Below, in pieces: positions 28,589 to 39,640 of a stretch of DNA of 64,000 nucleotides. Both the position numbers and the translations under genes were made by a program. Below the pieces are notes generated by a model that had not been told where the DNA came from, searched no databases, and saw nothing but the letters and a program-made list of their open reading frames with translations. The stretch is from positions 53,282 to 117,281 of the forward strand of contig CAUYLG010048240.1 in assembly GCA_963573385.1 (NCBI GenBank), in the 5' to 3' direction. Origin of the DNA: Cacajao melanocephalus (taxonomy: Eukaryota > Chordata > Mammalia > Primates > Pitheciidae). The first letter of the stretch is position 1, and each line of letters begins with the position of its first letter.

Positions 28589-30205
28589 ATGACATTTACA
28601 AAAATAGAAAATATTCCCCCTGGTGACACTTTAACCACAAGATTAGAAGCCCTATATCTTTGGTAGGTGTGAAAATAGCTTGGAGAATTAAAATTAGGCG
28701 TAAATAAATTCCTGATGCCTTTGAGAGTTTGAGTCATTGGATGATGCTGTAATAGAGGAGAATCTGGGAGATGTTGAGGCGTCAGGGTCTTTTTCATTTG
28801 AAGCTAAATGGCTGCAGTTGGGTGGTTTGAGCTCTGCTGTTTTATTTGTAGACTTTCCTGTCTCCTTCCACTTATTAATGGACTGCTGATTTCTTTGTGC
28901 TCCTACTGCGATAGTGCACCCCTTTCCACTTTTAATTTTTCTCTTCTGTTTTATTGTGAGGGGAGCAAACTGCAATATTGCCATTCCCTTGCTTTCTTAT
29001 ACATGTGAATAAGCGTGGGAAAGCTGAAAGACTTTTGTGCATGGGGGAAGGGGATAGCCCAGGGCTCCTTTCCTGAAGACCCGAAAGTATTTGAACATCT
29101 CCAATTCTGTTTTCGACTTTACACGTAGTCCTTGACATATTTTTGACTCTTTTTCGCCTGCATTAAATTTCTTTTTGATTTTAGCTTAGTCCTGTGGTTA
29201 TCTAAGGGCTTAGCCTTTCCACACATCCAGCAATTTCTACTTTTAACTGTATACAGTTTATACAGCCTCTGTGCCAGCACTAGCGTTTTCGTTTTTTCTA
29301 TCCTTTTATTTTGATAAAATAGTACAACCAAAATACATTAAACTAGATGTAAGCCAGGCTGCTGTGAGGCCCACAAAGCTGATTCCCCCGTCTGCGGCCC
29401 ACCTTGGCTCTACCATCAGATACTTCTGTGTCTCTACCAATGACAGTTTGAAAACCATGCAGTAAAATGTAAAAATTGCCCATGTGATATGGACGGACCT
29501 AAAGATGCCGAGCTCTGCAAACTGAGCTTTTTCCCACTCAAAGGTCTGGATTCTGGGTTCCTTGGGAAATCCTGAGAAGTGTGAATCTGGCATTGAAGGT
29601 CAGTTCAGGGGTGTGTCGGAAATTGCAGATGTGTGTATGTGGAGCCAGCATGGCCACGGCTTCTGAGCAAGGATGTGAAAGACTCTCTTAGGAGTAAAGC
29701 TGATGTGCTTTGGGATTATTCTTGTATCAAAAGCTTTTCCCTCCAAGATCCCTGCTGGAGTCTGGTTGAGTGAGGAGACTAAACAGCTACCTTCATTTAT
29801 GTGGAGGATGTGGACAAATGTCAGAAACATGACCACAAGTGGTGTTTTGTGCCCAGTGACTGAGAATGGATGTGGCTCCCAGGCAGTGGAGACGGTGGGG
29901 ATTTGGCAGTGATGATTTGTGTAGGGTCAAGCTGGCCTTTGCAGAGCTGATGGGATTGGGGTATGAGAGGGGAGGAGAAATCCTCTCCACAGGCCCAGGG
30001 AAGACTGAGAACAGGTTGCTTAAACTGGAATGAGTGCGATGTTCTGGAAGGTGGGTGAACAAACTCATTTGCTTGGAAAAGAGATTGTGTGTGTGTGTGT
30101 GAGGGGCAGGGTAGGGAGTTGAAGCAGAAAGAGCCAGAAGCTTTGTATAGGCGTGGCTTGGGGAAGACTTTTCACACCAGCCAAAGGGGTTTGCCCTGGC
30201 AAACT
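28589..30205. other. Mostly unrecognised intron sequence
   Basis: No clear repeat, except a short GT run at 30087-30101. Confidence 0.5.
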
Positions 30206-30223
30206 CAATGCTGTGAATTTATT

Positions 30224-30524
30224 TCTTTTTTCCTTTTTTGTGGGGATGGAGTCTCGCACTGTCGCCCAGGCGGGAGTGCAGTGGCACAACCTCAGCTCAC
30301 TGCAACCTCCGCCTCCTGGGTTCAAGTGATTCTTATGTCTCGGCCTCTCAAGTAGCTGGTACTGCAGGTGCACACCACCACGCCCGGCTAATTTTTGTAT
30401 TTTTAGTAGAGACTGGCTTTTGCCATGTTGGCCAGGCTAGTGTTGAACTCCTGACCTCAGGTGATCTGCCCGCCTCGGCCTCTCAAAGTGCTGGGATTAC
30501 AGGTGTGAGCCACCATGCCCAGCC
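30224..30524 (-). mobile_element. AluS-like element on minus strand
   Basis: From the T-rich tail and gatggagtctcgcactgtcg to gccaccatgcccagcc. Imperfect repeats caatgctgtgaattt (30207) and caatgttgtgcgttt (30525) are the target-site duplication. Confidence 0.94.
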
Positions 30525-30539
30525 CAATGTTGTGCGTTT

Positions 30540-31300
30540 CTGCATGGAGAGCCACTGCGCTTGGGGAGCAGTCTTTGGACATCAATGGCTCCACTCAAGT
30601 GCGAGGATGATCATTGGCAGGATAAGGGATCATGGGATTGTCTAGGATGAAGCCGACCCCCTCACTGAGGTTGCTGATTGTCCCCAGATGAGGCCGAGAT
30701 CTCTCCTGGGTGGCCCTGGCCTCATCCTGACATGCAGGAACCATGCTTTTTAGCCAGCAACAGTCAGAAAACACTCCTTGCTGAAAAGTTACCACCAAAA
30801 GAACACCAGTGTTCCACACCTCCAGATACTTCTCCTTTGACGGTGAAAGAGGAACCAAGATTTATTTGGCTTTCCTTTGGCTGGTCTGAGTGCAGTGGTG
30901 TTTACAACCAATTGATCACAACCAATTACAGATTTTTTTGTTTCTTCTCCTCTCCCACTGCTTCACTTGACCAGCCTTTACAAAAAAAAAAAGATGTGAT
31001 CAAATAGACTCAAGAACTGAATAACTCCTCTAAAGTGATTTATTCAAAACTGAAGTAATGTTACCTGTTAATAGCTTTCTTGGGAGAAAAATATCATTTG
31101 ATATTGGTAAAGTTTAGAGTATTCATGGTAGATGGGATGTGCTGTACAAGAGAAAAACATGAAATCCCTGGCCCATAAATGTTTTGGAATGATAATTAGA
31201 AAAATACATCTAGACGTTCTCAATGCTGTTATTGAAAATCATGCCAGAATTTGGCTCCGCAGTGCTATAATGATGGGTTTCTCACCTATATTTGTTTACT
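30540..31300. other. Unrecognised intron sequence
   Basis: I recognise no repeat or gene in this interval. Confidence 0.5.
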
Positions 31301-31305
31301 TGGTC

Positions 31306-31594
31306 TTTTTTTTTTTTTTTTTGAAATAGGGCCTTGCCTTGTCACCTAGGCTAGAGTACAGTGAATCATGGCTCACTGCAGCCTCGAACTTGTGGGCTCA
31401 AGTAATCCTCCCACCTCAGCCTCCCTAGTATCTGGGACTACAGGTGTGGGCCTAGCTAATTTTTAAAAAATTTTTGGTAGACATGGGGCTCACTGTGTTG
31501 CCCAGGCTAGTCTTGAACTCCTGGGCTCAAGCAGTCCTCCCATCTTGGACTCCCAAAGTGCTGGGATTACAGATGTGAGCCACTGCACCTGGCC
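31306..31594 (-). mobile_element. AluJ-like element on minus strand
   Basis: Poly-T, then gaaatagggccttgccttgt to gccactgcacctggcc, with J-type text (cctgggctcaagcagtcctcc). Repeats tatttgtttac and tatttgttgat flank it. This is the last Alu before exon A, 1.5 kb away. Confidence 0.93.
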
Positions 31595-33096
31595 AATATT
31601 TGTTGATTAAATGAGATCATATATGTAAATGTGCTTAGAATGTACCTATGCATGGGCATTTTTTTCTGGAGGCTTCTTTGTGAATATCATTATGTTAGGA
31701 TAGCAGCAATTTGCTCAGAACTCAGTTTGTGTTAAAGTAAGATTGTTTTTGCTGTGGTTGGGTCCCATTCAGGACACGAATCATGCACAGCAGCCTGCTG
31801 TTATCTGCCTGACTAGGACCCTGGGTACAGCACACCATTCCTGACTGGTAAAGGCGTTGTGCTGCAGACATCAGTTCCTGGGATGGGACAGACTGCATAC
31901 AGTCAGCTCATCTTGTGATGCGAGCTTTTGAGTGCATCGTGTTTGGGAGCATATATATGACATATTTCACCTTCTACATATTTCTTGTTTTTATATTGAC
32001 TCTAACTTCTTAAAACCATGTGTTTAAAATGAAGATTAAAACTAGTGTTCTGATGGTGTTTTATCAATTTTTAAATGCTCCTGGGGAAAGACAGGCTTGT
32101 TGTCAAACCAGTTTAAGGAAATCACGTGTCCAAAATTCATACTGGTCTCATGGGGCTTGGCTGTGGTTGTGTCACTTTCTCAGGTCCAGGGACAGAAGAG
32201 GTGGGAGGATTGACTTAGTGAAATGTAGGTGATCGGATTCCCATGCATAGCAGTCAGTGTGCATTTATAGAGACAGCCCAAGAGATAGCTGCCCAGACTC
32301 AGACAATTATAGGTGTGTCTCATTTTGTATGACAGCTGTGGTCCTAACACTGTCTTGTCAATCAGCGTGATCATGGGGGATCAGGGATGGGGAAGCTCTA
32401 CTTTTAAAAATCCAGCTGAAAACCCTTTACTTTTTCTCTCATCAAGCCCAAATTTCCTTAATCAGATTTTCTTCAAGGAGAGATGCCTGTAGACAAAGTG
32501 CTTTTGTTGTTTTTCTCCAGAAAAACAAAAAAGGACTCTGAAATTTCTGATTCCTACTGTATAAGAAATACAGGAAGTATTTAGTGGGGGTCTCATTGTA
32601 TTGTTACCTTACTTGGCTCTTTGCATTTGGCCAATGGTTGATGTTTATTAACTCATGACCACTGGTAGATGAAAATATTGCAAATGCGTTTTATATAGAT
32701 TGAAGCCAGTGTTCATGTGTAACGTATGGAAACTGGAAGTTGTGAGGGGAACATTTCTCAGGGAATGAGGACAGAGCATAGGTGCTCTCTGATTTTTCTG
32801 GAAGAGCTACATTCCATTGTCATCACCTCATTAAACATGCTGCTTGAAAGAAGATGCTTGCTTTACCTGTTTTGTTAGTAACCAAGTATCTCTTTTTGCT
32901 CATATTTAAAGTTGTACTTTGAGATACTAATGTTTCTGATTGCCAGTGTACTAATACAGTTATCGATTATTTAGGCAAAGCTGGTGAATTTTCCAACCAA
33001 ATATTTGGAGCAAAAGCAGTCAATTAGGTAAGATAAAGCAAAGTTATACAAAACCAACCTGACTTTCAAATTTGTTTTCATAATTTTATTTTGCAG
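31595..33096. other. Repeat-free stretch before exon A
   Basis: About 1.5 kb with no recognisable repeat, ending in the exon A acceptor. It is a reasonable place for splicing or transcription control elements, but no specific site can be named. Confidence 0.5.
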
Positions 33097-33206
33097 GATA
33101 ACAAAGCCACTGACCTTTGCCGATTGTGTTGGGGATGAACTGCCTTTAGGATGGGAAACTGTATATGATAAACAAATTGGAGTTTACTACATGGACCACA
33201 TAAATA
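33097..33206 (+). CDS. WWC3: WWC3 internal exon A: first half of the WW domain
   Basis: This 110-bp exon follows a T-rich tract ending ttgcag and is followed by the consensus donor gtaagt. Its first base completes a codon from an upstream exon, 36 full codons follow, and one base (A) is carried into the next exon. The translation starts [10 protein letters not shown], runs through GDELPLGW and ends YYMDHIN. LPLGW supplies the first conserved WW tryptophan, and YYMDH is the central strand, with Asp where many WW domains have Asn. WW domains bind proline-rich PPxY ligands. In the paralogues the segment just before TKPL closes the first WW domain; any such domain here would be encoded upstream of the window. 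The exon is bounded by a 33-kb upstream intron and a 3.75-kb downstream one. Confidence 0.9.
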
Positions 33207-33611
33207 GTAAGTAGTGTGCAAAATCTGTGGCATTCTATCAAAGATGCCAAAAACTTTTTGTAGAGTGAAATAATCGTTACCAACCAATGTAGCATTAAAT
33301 TGGGTTTTATAAATGTAATCCAAAGGTTTCATTAGCTCAGTTCTTCACAAAGTGAAGCAGTTCTGTAGCTATACCTTGCTTGTGTCTTGCTGGGGACTGC
33401 ATATAATATGTTTAATGGTGGGTTTTAATAACTAATACAAGGAATAAATTTCCCAGGCAACCTGGAAATAGAAATACCTCTCATAATGAAAAAGTTACTT
33501 ATTGCAGAGTGGATCTGACAAGTTACTGGAATAATAAGTGCCCAAGTGTTTACCGTCACTTTATCTCGTCTTATACATTTAACTTTACCTTTCATGCACC
33601 AAACCTTTTTG

Positions 33612-33613
<2 letters not shown>

Positions 33614-33652
<39 letters not shown>

Positions 33653-33664
33653 TGTGTGTGTGTG
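33614..33664. repeat. (GT)n microsatellite
   Basis: About 24 GT units with one TTG interruption near 33649, located 0.4 kb after exon A. Confidence 0.92.
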
Positions 33665-33745
33665 AAGGGAGGAAATGGTATAGAGACCATAGCAAAAACG
33701 ATGGATCTTTGACCATGCCAGCCTCCTTTGTAGAACTATCTAGAG

Positions 33746-33964
33746 CAGTGGTTCTCATCCTGGGTGATTTTGCCTCCCCTGCCCCAGACACTTAGCATTG
33801 TCAGGAGGCATTTTCAATGTCTGTGCCTGGTAGAGGTGCTGCTGGCATTCAATGGGTGGAGACCAAGGATGTTGCTAAACACCCTACAATGCACAGGACA
33901 GCCTCCCTCCCAACAGAGAATGAGGCGACCTTAAATGTCAGTGGTGCTGCGGTGTAGGAACCTG
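33746..33964 (+). mobile_element. MER5-like hAT (Charlie) element with intact ends
   Basis: Starts cagtggttctcatcctgggt, runs through gctaaacaccctacaatgca and cacaggacagcctccctccc, and ends near gtgtaggaacctg. Flanking octamers atctagag (33738-33745) and ttctagat (33965-33972) share the TCTAGA core preferred by Charlie elements. Confidence 0.85.
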
Positions 33965-33972
33965 TTCTAGAT

Positions 33973-35000
33973 CTGTTCTCTGCCCCTCCATCTTGGCTGT
34001 CTCTTCGTCAGCTTTCTTCAATGGGGTCCCAGCTGGAAATCCATTTTTCACCCTCTCTCTTCATTCTGGCTTCCTTCAGTGGCTCTGTCATTGTCATTTT
34101 GCTACCAGGATATGAAGCACGGCTTCCCCTTGACTTACTTTCTGTCCTTCAGTTGGTGAAGTGCGGGACAGCTGTGGGGTCTGAAGGTGCATGGTGCCCC
34201 CACCTGAGTGATTTTGAAGCTGTTTCCTAGGCCAGTCCCATGGCTCCTCATGTCCCCACCATGCAATTGAGCCAGGTTGGTGTCTTCAGGGCCGATTCCT
34301 GCATTGTCAGTTGCTGGTGCCCAATATCTGAGTCCCCCGTCTCAGATCTTGGCGCAGTGGGGTTTTGGTACCTGGCACCCATTTTTAGGCACGATTGCAG
34401 CTCTTATCCAGAGACTGGGCAGTGGTGATTGGAGACAGGGGATACATACCGTTATGGCCCCGCTGCCCTCCCAGGCAGGTCCAGGTGGCCGAAGGACTTC
34501 TAGGTGGCCCCGCTGCTTGCTGGACAGGGCAAGTGCCTGGCAGAAGAGAAGCTGAGAGGCCCCAGTGGCCCTCTGCCAGCCTGGCACTTCACGGCTGTGT
34601 GTGTTTGGGTAAATGTGGCCGTTTGAGCTAGGCTTCCCAGCTGGTAGTCTTAAGGGGCAGCTCCTGACACGTGAAAGCTGCTTGCTTCACAGGGCCGCCA
34701 TGCTGTGGACCTGGGCAGATGCCCATGGCTTCGTTAACAGGCTTTGTCCTTCCTGGGGCTGGGTGGTATGGATACCCCAGGCCCACTGAATCTCATCTCT
34801 GGTACAAGAGCAGGACTCTGATTTTGGATTTGTTTTGGTTTGTAAATTTCCTCCTGTGAGCTTTTAAGCCCTGGAGAGGCTTTCTAGGAGGGGCCCTGGG
34901 ATGATGTGTGAAGGGGTGAGCAAAGGATATTGACAGGAAAGCAGATAGGGTATTTCCGAAGGAGAACTAACCTGGAAAAATTCTAGCAAGCACACCTTCA
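33973..35000. other. Unrecognised intron sequence
   Basis: I recognise no repeat or gene in this interval. Confidence 0.5.
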
Positions 35001-35031
<31 letters not shown>

Positions 35032-35043
35032 GTGTGTGTGTGT
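35001..35043. repeat. (TG)n microsatellite at an L1 tail
   Basis: About 20 TG units with one CG, directly adjoining the 3' end of a minus-strand L1. Confidence 0.92.
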
Positions 35044-35450
35044 AAACAGACATAATGTAAAATTTACCGTTTTAACCATTTTGAGGTAGAATTCACAGAA
35101 CCTAAAAGGAACCATTGTTAAAGCGAACAGTTTGGTGGCATTTGGTGCATTTACAGTGTTGCGCAGCCATTACCTCTGTCTTATTCCAGAACATTTTCCT
35201 CACCCCAAAGGGAAACCTCATCTCCATTAAGCAGTCATTCCCCATTCCCCTTCCCCCAGCCCCTAGGGACCCCTAGTCTGCTTTCTGTCTCTATGAAATA
35301 CCCAGAACAGGCGACTCCACAGACATGGAATCAGATGCTCTGTGGCCTTTTGTGCCTGGCGTCTTTCACTTAGCTGTTGTTGAGGTTCTCCCATGTCATA
35401 GCGAGTATCAGAACTTTATTCCATTTTATGGAATTTGTATTCCTTTGTAT
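35044..35450 (-). mobile_element. Old L1M 3' end on minus strand
   Basis: 3'UTR text in reverse: cataatgtaaaatttaccgt, attgttaaagcgaacagttt, gcgcagccattacctctgtc, tcccccagcccctagggac, then tctttcacttagctgttgt and tttattccattttatgg. Confidence 0.82.
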
Positions 35451-35559
35451 ATGGTTTATATAAACCACTCTGTCGGTTTCACAGAGTGAAAGGCCCTGAG
35501 AATATAAAGGTAACCAAGGCTGTGTCCCTGCCATCTAGAGGCCGTAGTTTAGGTGGGAA

Positions 35560-36050
35560 ATGGAAAAGATATAAAAACACTCGTGTGCCCAGTGTGAGGG
35601 GGAAGAAGGGCAGCCCGCGCAAGCAGGGGAGAGACGCGTGTGCCTAGAGGATGAGAGAAGGCTTCAGAGAAGAGGTACCTTTGCAGCGTGTCTGGGAAGA
35701 CAGCAGGCCTTCCTGTGACAGAAGAGGACTGAGTCAGCATGGCAAAGGCACTGCGGAGCCAGCCAGACATCTTTGGGGACTTCGCAGAAGTTCAGTCTGT
35801 GTAGAGGATGTTTTTGGGGAAAAGGACGGAAAGTAGAGATGAAGCGGATGAGCGAGTTTCGGGACTCCTATATCAGGCTAAGGAGATTGGACTTTGTGCT
35901 TTCAAAGAGGTCTCTGCATGAAAGCATTGCAGCCCAGTTAGGAAGGTCACTTTGGAGAGTGCACTGAGGATGGGTTTTGGTGGGATGAGACCAGAAAGCC
36001 CTGAGAGTCTGTCTGAAGTAAGGGCAGACAGAGACAAGGGCATGTCGCCA
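35560..36050 (+). repeat. Unnamed old mammalian repeat (clearest copy)
   Basis: The order tgagagaaggcttcagagaa, ctgagtcagcatggcaaag, aggagattggactttgtgct, gcattgcagcccagttagga and ctttggagagtgcactgagg matches a widespread repeat that I remember without a reliable name. The open frames across it are not conserved proteins. Confidence 0.5.
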
Positions 36051-36059
36051 GTCATTAAC

Positions 36060-36958
36060 GTATCCAGGGGGCAGGAACCTCTAGTTCTTCATAACCCACT
36101 GAATGTTTCGGGAGGAAGAGGAGTGGGATTCTTTGAGGATGAGTCCCAGGTTGCACTCCCAGGCTGTCCCCGCGGTTAGATCCAGATGGTGCAGCTCCCC
36201 ATGAGGGGAAGACAGTAGAAGCAGGCATGTGCTGTGTGGTGTTTGGTTTTGTTTTGCTCTTGATGGGGAAAGGTGGTGTGGAGAATGAGGGCTGCTTTGG
36301 ATGAATGGCTGGGAATGACTTTGGGTCCATCCCTGTCGAGGTGCATTCAGAAGGCAGGCAGGAATGAAAGGTTGGAGCCGGGGAGAGGGGCTGGAGCTGG
36401 AGGTAGGCACAGGCCCTTGGAGAGCTGGACAGGGAGGAAGCAGGAGTAGACGTGAGGGAAGCTATGGTGGGAGGAGGCAAGGAAGTCAGTGAGGAATGGG
36501 AAGAGACCACATGGTCTGGTCTGAGAAATGAAAGGAGAAGGGGGCCAGCCAGACCAGGGGCATAGTAGAGTTTCCATCATCTCACACAAAAGGAGTCAAT
36601 GAGGAAAAGGTCATAAATAGCAATTAGTGTGACAGTTCTGAGCTCACGTGGGTTCATCTCCTCCCATACTTATTCAAAGTGAAATAATTATTTGTTGGTG
36701 AAAACGTCATCTCGTATTGTCTTCCCTCCTGCAATGGACTGTTTCATATCTGTAGAGTTTCCTTCTCAACTTCACTGTGGATCTATAAATAGAAAGTGTT
36801 CCACACTTTGGAAAGGTTGGTGATATAAAATCTTCCATAATATGCATCCTGGTAATTAATTAATTTTCACATCGATGAGCTGTATCACTGCATGACTATT
36901 GGTCAACCTAAGGATTTTACTTTTAAGCCACTTATGTTTTTGCCTTTTTAAATTTCAG
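36060..36958. other. Unrecognised intron sequence before exon B
   Basis: Purine-rich (G/A) over 36260-36600; the long minus-strand frame there (36055-36510) is a side effect of that bias. No repeat family is recognised. Confidence 0.5.
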
Positions 36959-37162
36959 AGCTTACCCAGATTGAAGATCCAAGAGAACAGTGGAGGCGAG
37001 AGCAAGAGCGCATGTTGAAGGAATATTTAATTGTAGCCCAAGAGGCTCTCAATGCCAAGAAAGAAATCTACCAGATCAAGCAGCAGCGGTTCGAGCTGGC
37101 CCAGGAAGAGTACCAGCAGCTGCACAAAATGTGTGAGGATGACAGCCGCTCCTATGCCAGCT
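36959..37162 (+). CDS. WWC3: WWC3 internal exon B: end of the WW domain and start of the coiled coil
   Basis: This 204-bp exon follows ctttttaaatttcag and precedes the donor gtgagt. It begins with two bases completing a Lys codon, has 67 codons, and carries one base (T) forward. It opens [11 protein letters not shown]: the proline of the WW fold is present, but the usual second Trp is Ile, as in the second WW domain of KIBRA. The remainder (from about [11 protein letters not shown] to EEYQQLHKM) is a charged heptad-like helix typical of the first WWC coiled coil, followed by a Ser-rich stretch. It is the only exon here whose length is a multiple of three with matching phases, so skipping it would keep the frame but remove half of the WW domain. 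Reading past the donor meets an in-frame stop at 37258. Confidence 0.92.
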
Positions 37163-37309
37163 GTGAGTTGACTTGTCTCCTGTTAAAAGCCATTGTGACT
37201 TTAAAAGCCATCTCTCTGCTGGGTTACCTGGAAACACTGAACCTTCCTTGGGCAAGATAGCTTCATAAAGTTTCTGTTGGGTCATCAGTGTTCGGCACTG
37301 AAATCAGAT

Positions 37310-37490
37310 GGGCACCCAGTAGCCACTGCTGTAGCAAGGATTTATCAAGGGCTTACTTTGTGCCCAGGCACTGGGTTATGGTTGGTGATGACTAAGAAAG
37401 GAAAGGTCTCTGCCCTTGAACTCACATTCAGGTGGGGAAGGTAAAAAATAAACAAGCAAACAAAATTTCAGGTAGCAATGTATACCAGCC
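37310..37490 (+). repeat. Unnamed old mammalian repeat, 5' part
   Basis: It shows ttatcaagggcttactttgt, gtgcccaggcactgggttat, tgcccttgaactcacattca and aataaacaagcaaacaaaat, the opening part of the same family as 35560-36050. Confidence 0.5.
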
Positions 37491-37499
37491 TCCTATCTC

Positions 37500-38420
37500 A
37501 TGCATGTCAGTTTTGAAGAGGGCTTCCCTCAGAGATCTCTGCAGTTAACACTGCTTGTCTGGGATGATCTCTTGGGAAATCCACACAGTGGTTTTATTCA
37601 TCCTGGGTGGCAAGACTCAGGAGACCTCAGCCATGTCAAGCCTCCCGTCTCTTTGTAGAGTCCTCTCTTGGGCTTTAGGCTTTATTAGACAGTACATGGA
37701 AGGAGGAGGAACATGGTAGAACCCAGAGAACTGGGGGACTCTCCTTCTGCCCCTCAGGTAAGATGACCGTGTACTGTGAGCTGTTCTCTAAAGGGATCTC
37801 TCTTTAGTTTTGGAGGCTGCCAGGGGAAGTGGGGGGCTTCCATTTCATTAGTACTCAGCAAGTGCTCAGTGTTGAAGAAACCAGGTCCACTCTCAGAACC
37901 CAAAGCATCTTGCTGTCACACAGTCACCACATGAGCCCATTCCTTCCCAGAAGAGCTGTCACCCTCAACAGCCCCCAGCAGGTGTGCATGACTGTGACTG
38001 TCCTGGGCACTCGTGAGCTTGGAAAGAATGGGTGAAAGTTGGTACCACTGTGTTGAGTTTTATACAAACCTCTGTGTTTGAGACTTGGGGGCTTTCCTGT
38101 GCTATTAGTGCCATGTTGCCATGGCAGATGTTAAAGACATAGCCATAGCTTTATTCTGTGTTGCAAGTCAGAATGGTGGTAAGGCCAGGGGGCCACATGT
38201 CTTGTGCTCTGTTTTATTTCAGTAACTGTTGAGGGAGCAGAAGCCTTAGAAGCTGTGGCCAGGGATGGGGTATTCCCTCTGCAATAGGAATTGAAGATCT
38301 TTCTATTACCATGTATCCTGAGGGAAACTGGGAACTCAGGTTTAATGATGTGTTGCTTCCAAGCCATCTTATCTCCATCTCTGCAGATATTGGCACATAC
38401 CTGGTTTTTTGTTTTTTATT
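37500..38420. other. Unrecognised intron sequence
   Basis: I recognise no repeat or gene in this interval. Confidence 0.5.
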
Positions 38421-38424
38421 TTTT

Positions 38425-39640
38425 GTTTTTTTGGCTTTGTTTTGTTTTTAACTTTCCATCAGAATGTGATAGGTCAGCTCTGTGCAGAATTTTAGAGGCC
38501 GGTTTCTTATCTCCACAGTTATCTTTTCTTGGAATGTCTTTTTCTGATTTTGGTATGAGGGTAATACTGGCCTCATAGAATGAATTGGGAAATGTTCCTT
38601 CCTCTTCTGTTTTATGAAAGAGTTTGTGTAGGATTGGTATTAGTGCTTTCTTAACTATTTCATAGAATTCACCAAAAGAGCCACCTGGACCTGGAGTCAT
38701 TTGTGGAATGTTTTTAACTACAAATTCAATACTTTTAATAGAGAGGTATCCAGATTTGTTATTTCTTTTTGAATCAGTTTTGGCATTTGTGTGTTTCAAA
38801 GAATTGTCTATTTCATCTGATCTAAAAGTCAGCTGACTTTTCTATAAAGGGTCAGATGGTAACTATTTTAGACTTTGTGGACCATACAGTCTCAGTGGCA
38901 ACTATTCTACCCTGTGGTTATAGTGCAGAAGTATTCAGAGACAGCATGCAGACAGATGTGCCTGGCTATGTTCCGCTAGAAGTATCAAAACAGGGAGTTT
39001 GCTGCCCAGTGATCTAAGCTGTCAAGTCTGTGAAGTTGTTTGTACAATTCCCTTATTAGCCTTTTAATGTCTGTAGGCTTTGAGGTGATGTCCTTTCTTT
39101 AATTGCTGACATTAATAATTTGTGTCTTCTTAATCCGTATAGCCAAACTTTTATTGATATTTATCTATCTTTACAATACACCGGCTTTTGCCCTGTTCTC
39201 CCATTTCTTGTCTGTTTCTATCTCACTGGTTTTTCTTCTTTATTCTTTCTTTCCTTCTTCTTAGTTTGGCTTTAATTTGTTCTTCCTTTTCTAGCTTCCT
39301 AAAGTGGAAATTTAGATCACTGATTTTAGATCTTTCTTACTTCCTCACATAGCCATTAAAGGTAAGGATTCGCCTCTAAGAACTACTTTAACTGCATCTG
39401 ACAAATTTTGATATGCTGTATTTTCATTTTCATTCAGTTCAAAATAATTTCTCCTTTTTTTTTGGTGGTTTTTGACCTATAGGTTGTTTGGAAGTAAGTT
39501 AGTAGGACTTTTTAAAGATAACCTGTTGTTGTTCATTTCTAACTTAGTTCCATTGTGGTCAGAGACTATGTAACATTTCAGTCTTTTGAAATCGATTGAG
39601 ATGACTTTTATGGCCCAAAATATTGGTCTTTTTTGTCTGT
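38425..39640 (-). mobile_element. L1 ORF2 remnant (reverse-transcriptase region), minus strand, split by a hAT element
   Basis: Pieces 38425-38825 and 39010-39640. The minus strand of the left piece translates to recognisable L1 reverse-transcriptase text (FVVKNIPQMTPGPGG, then SFYEASITLIPKSEKD), the stretch before the catalytic palm. The right piece shows antisense ORF2 text (attagccttttaatgtctgt, ttagttccattgtggtcaga). It is a broken fossil: no intact frame, start or tail. Confidence 0.88.
38826..39009 (-). mobile_element. hAT (Charlie-type) MITE inserted in L1
   Basis: It contains tctataaagggtcagatggt, ttttagactttgtggaccat and ends near gggagtttgctgcccag, the reverse of a common Charlie-type repeat. 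A perfect 8-bp target-site duplication TGATCTAA lies at 38818-38825 and 39010-39017. Confidence 0.88.

Larger units (their letters stand above)
33207..36958 (+). other. WWC3: WWC3 intron between exons A and B
   Basis: This 3752-bp phase-1 intron splits the WW domain. It contains two GT microsatellites, a MER5-like hAT element and an L1 fragment, with no Alu. The stretch 33973-35000 shows no repeat that I recognise. Confidence 0.88.

Noticed and set aside
36055..36510. Ser/Pro-rich 151-codon minus-strand frame
   Set aside because: It reflects the purine-rich bias of the + strand (G/A-rich gives Ser/Pro/Leu on the other strand) with no conserved motif.
37012..37260. Open frame starting at an ATG within exon B and running past the donor
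   Set aside because: The ATG is an internal Met of WWC3, and the part beyond 37162 is intron. The consensus donor gtgagt marks the real exon end.
38416..38799. Reverse-transcriptase-like minus-strand protein
   Set aside because: Real homology, but it is an old L1 ORF2 fragment broken by a hAT element and lacking most of the protein. Annotated as a mobile element, not a gene.
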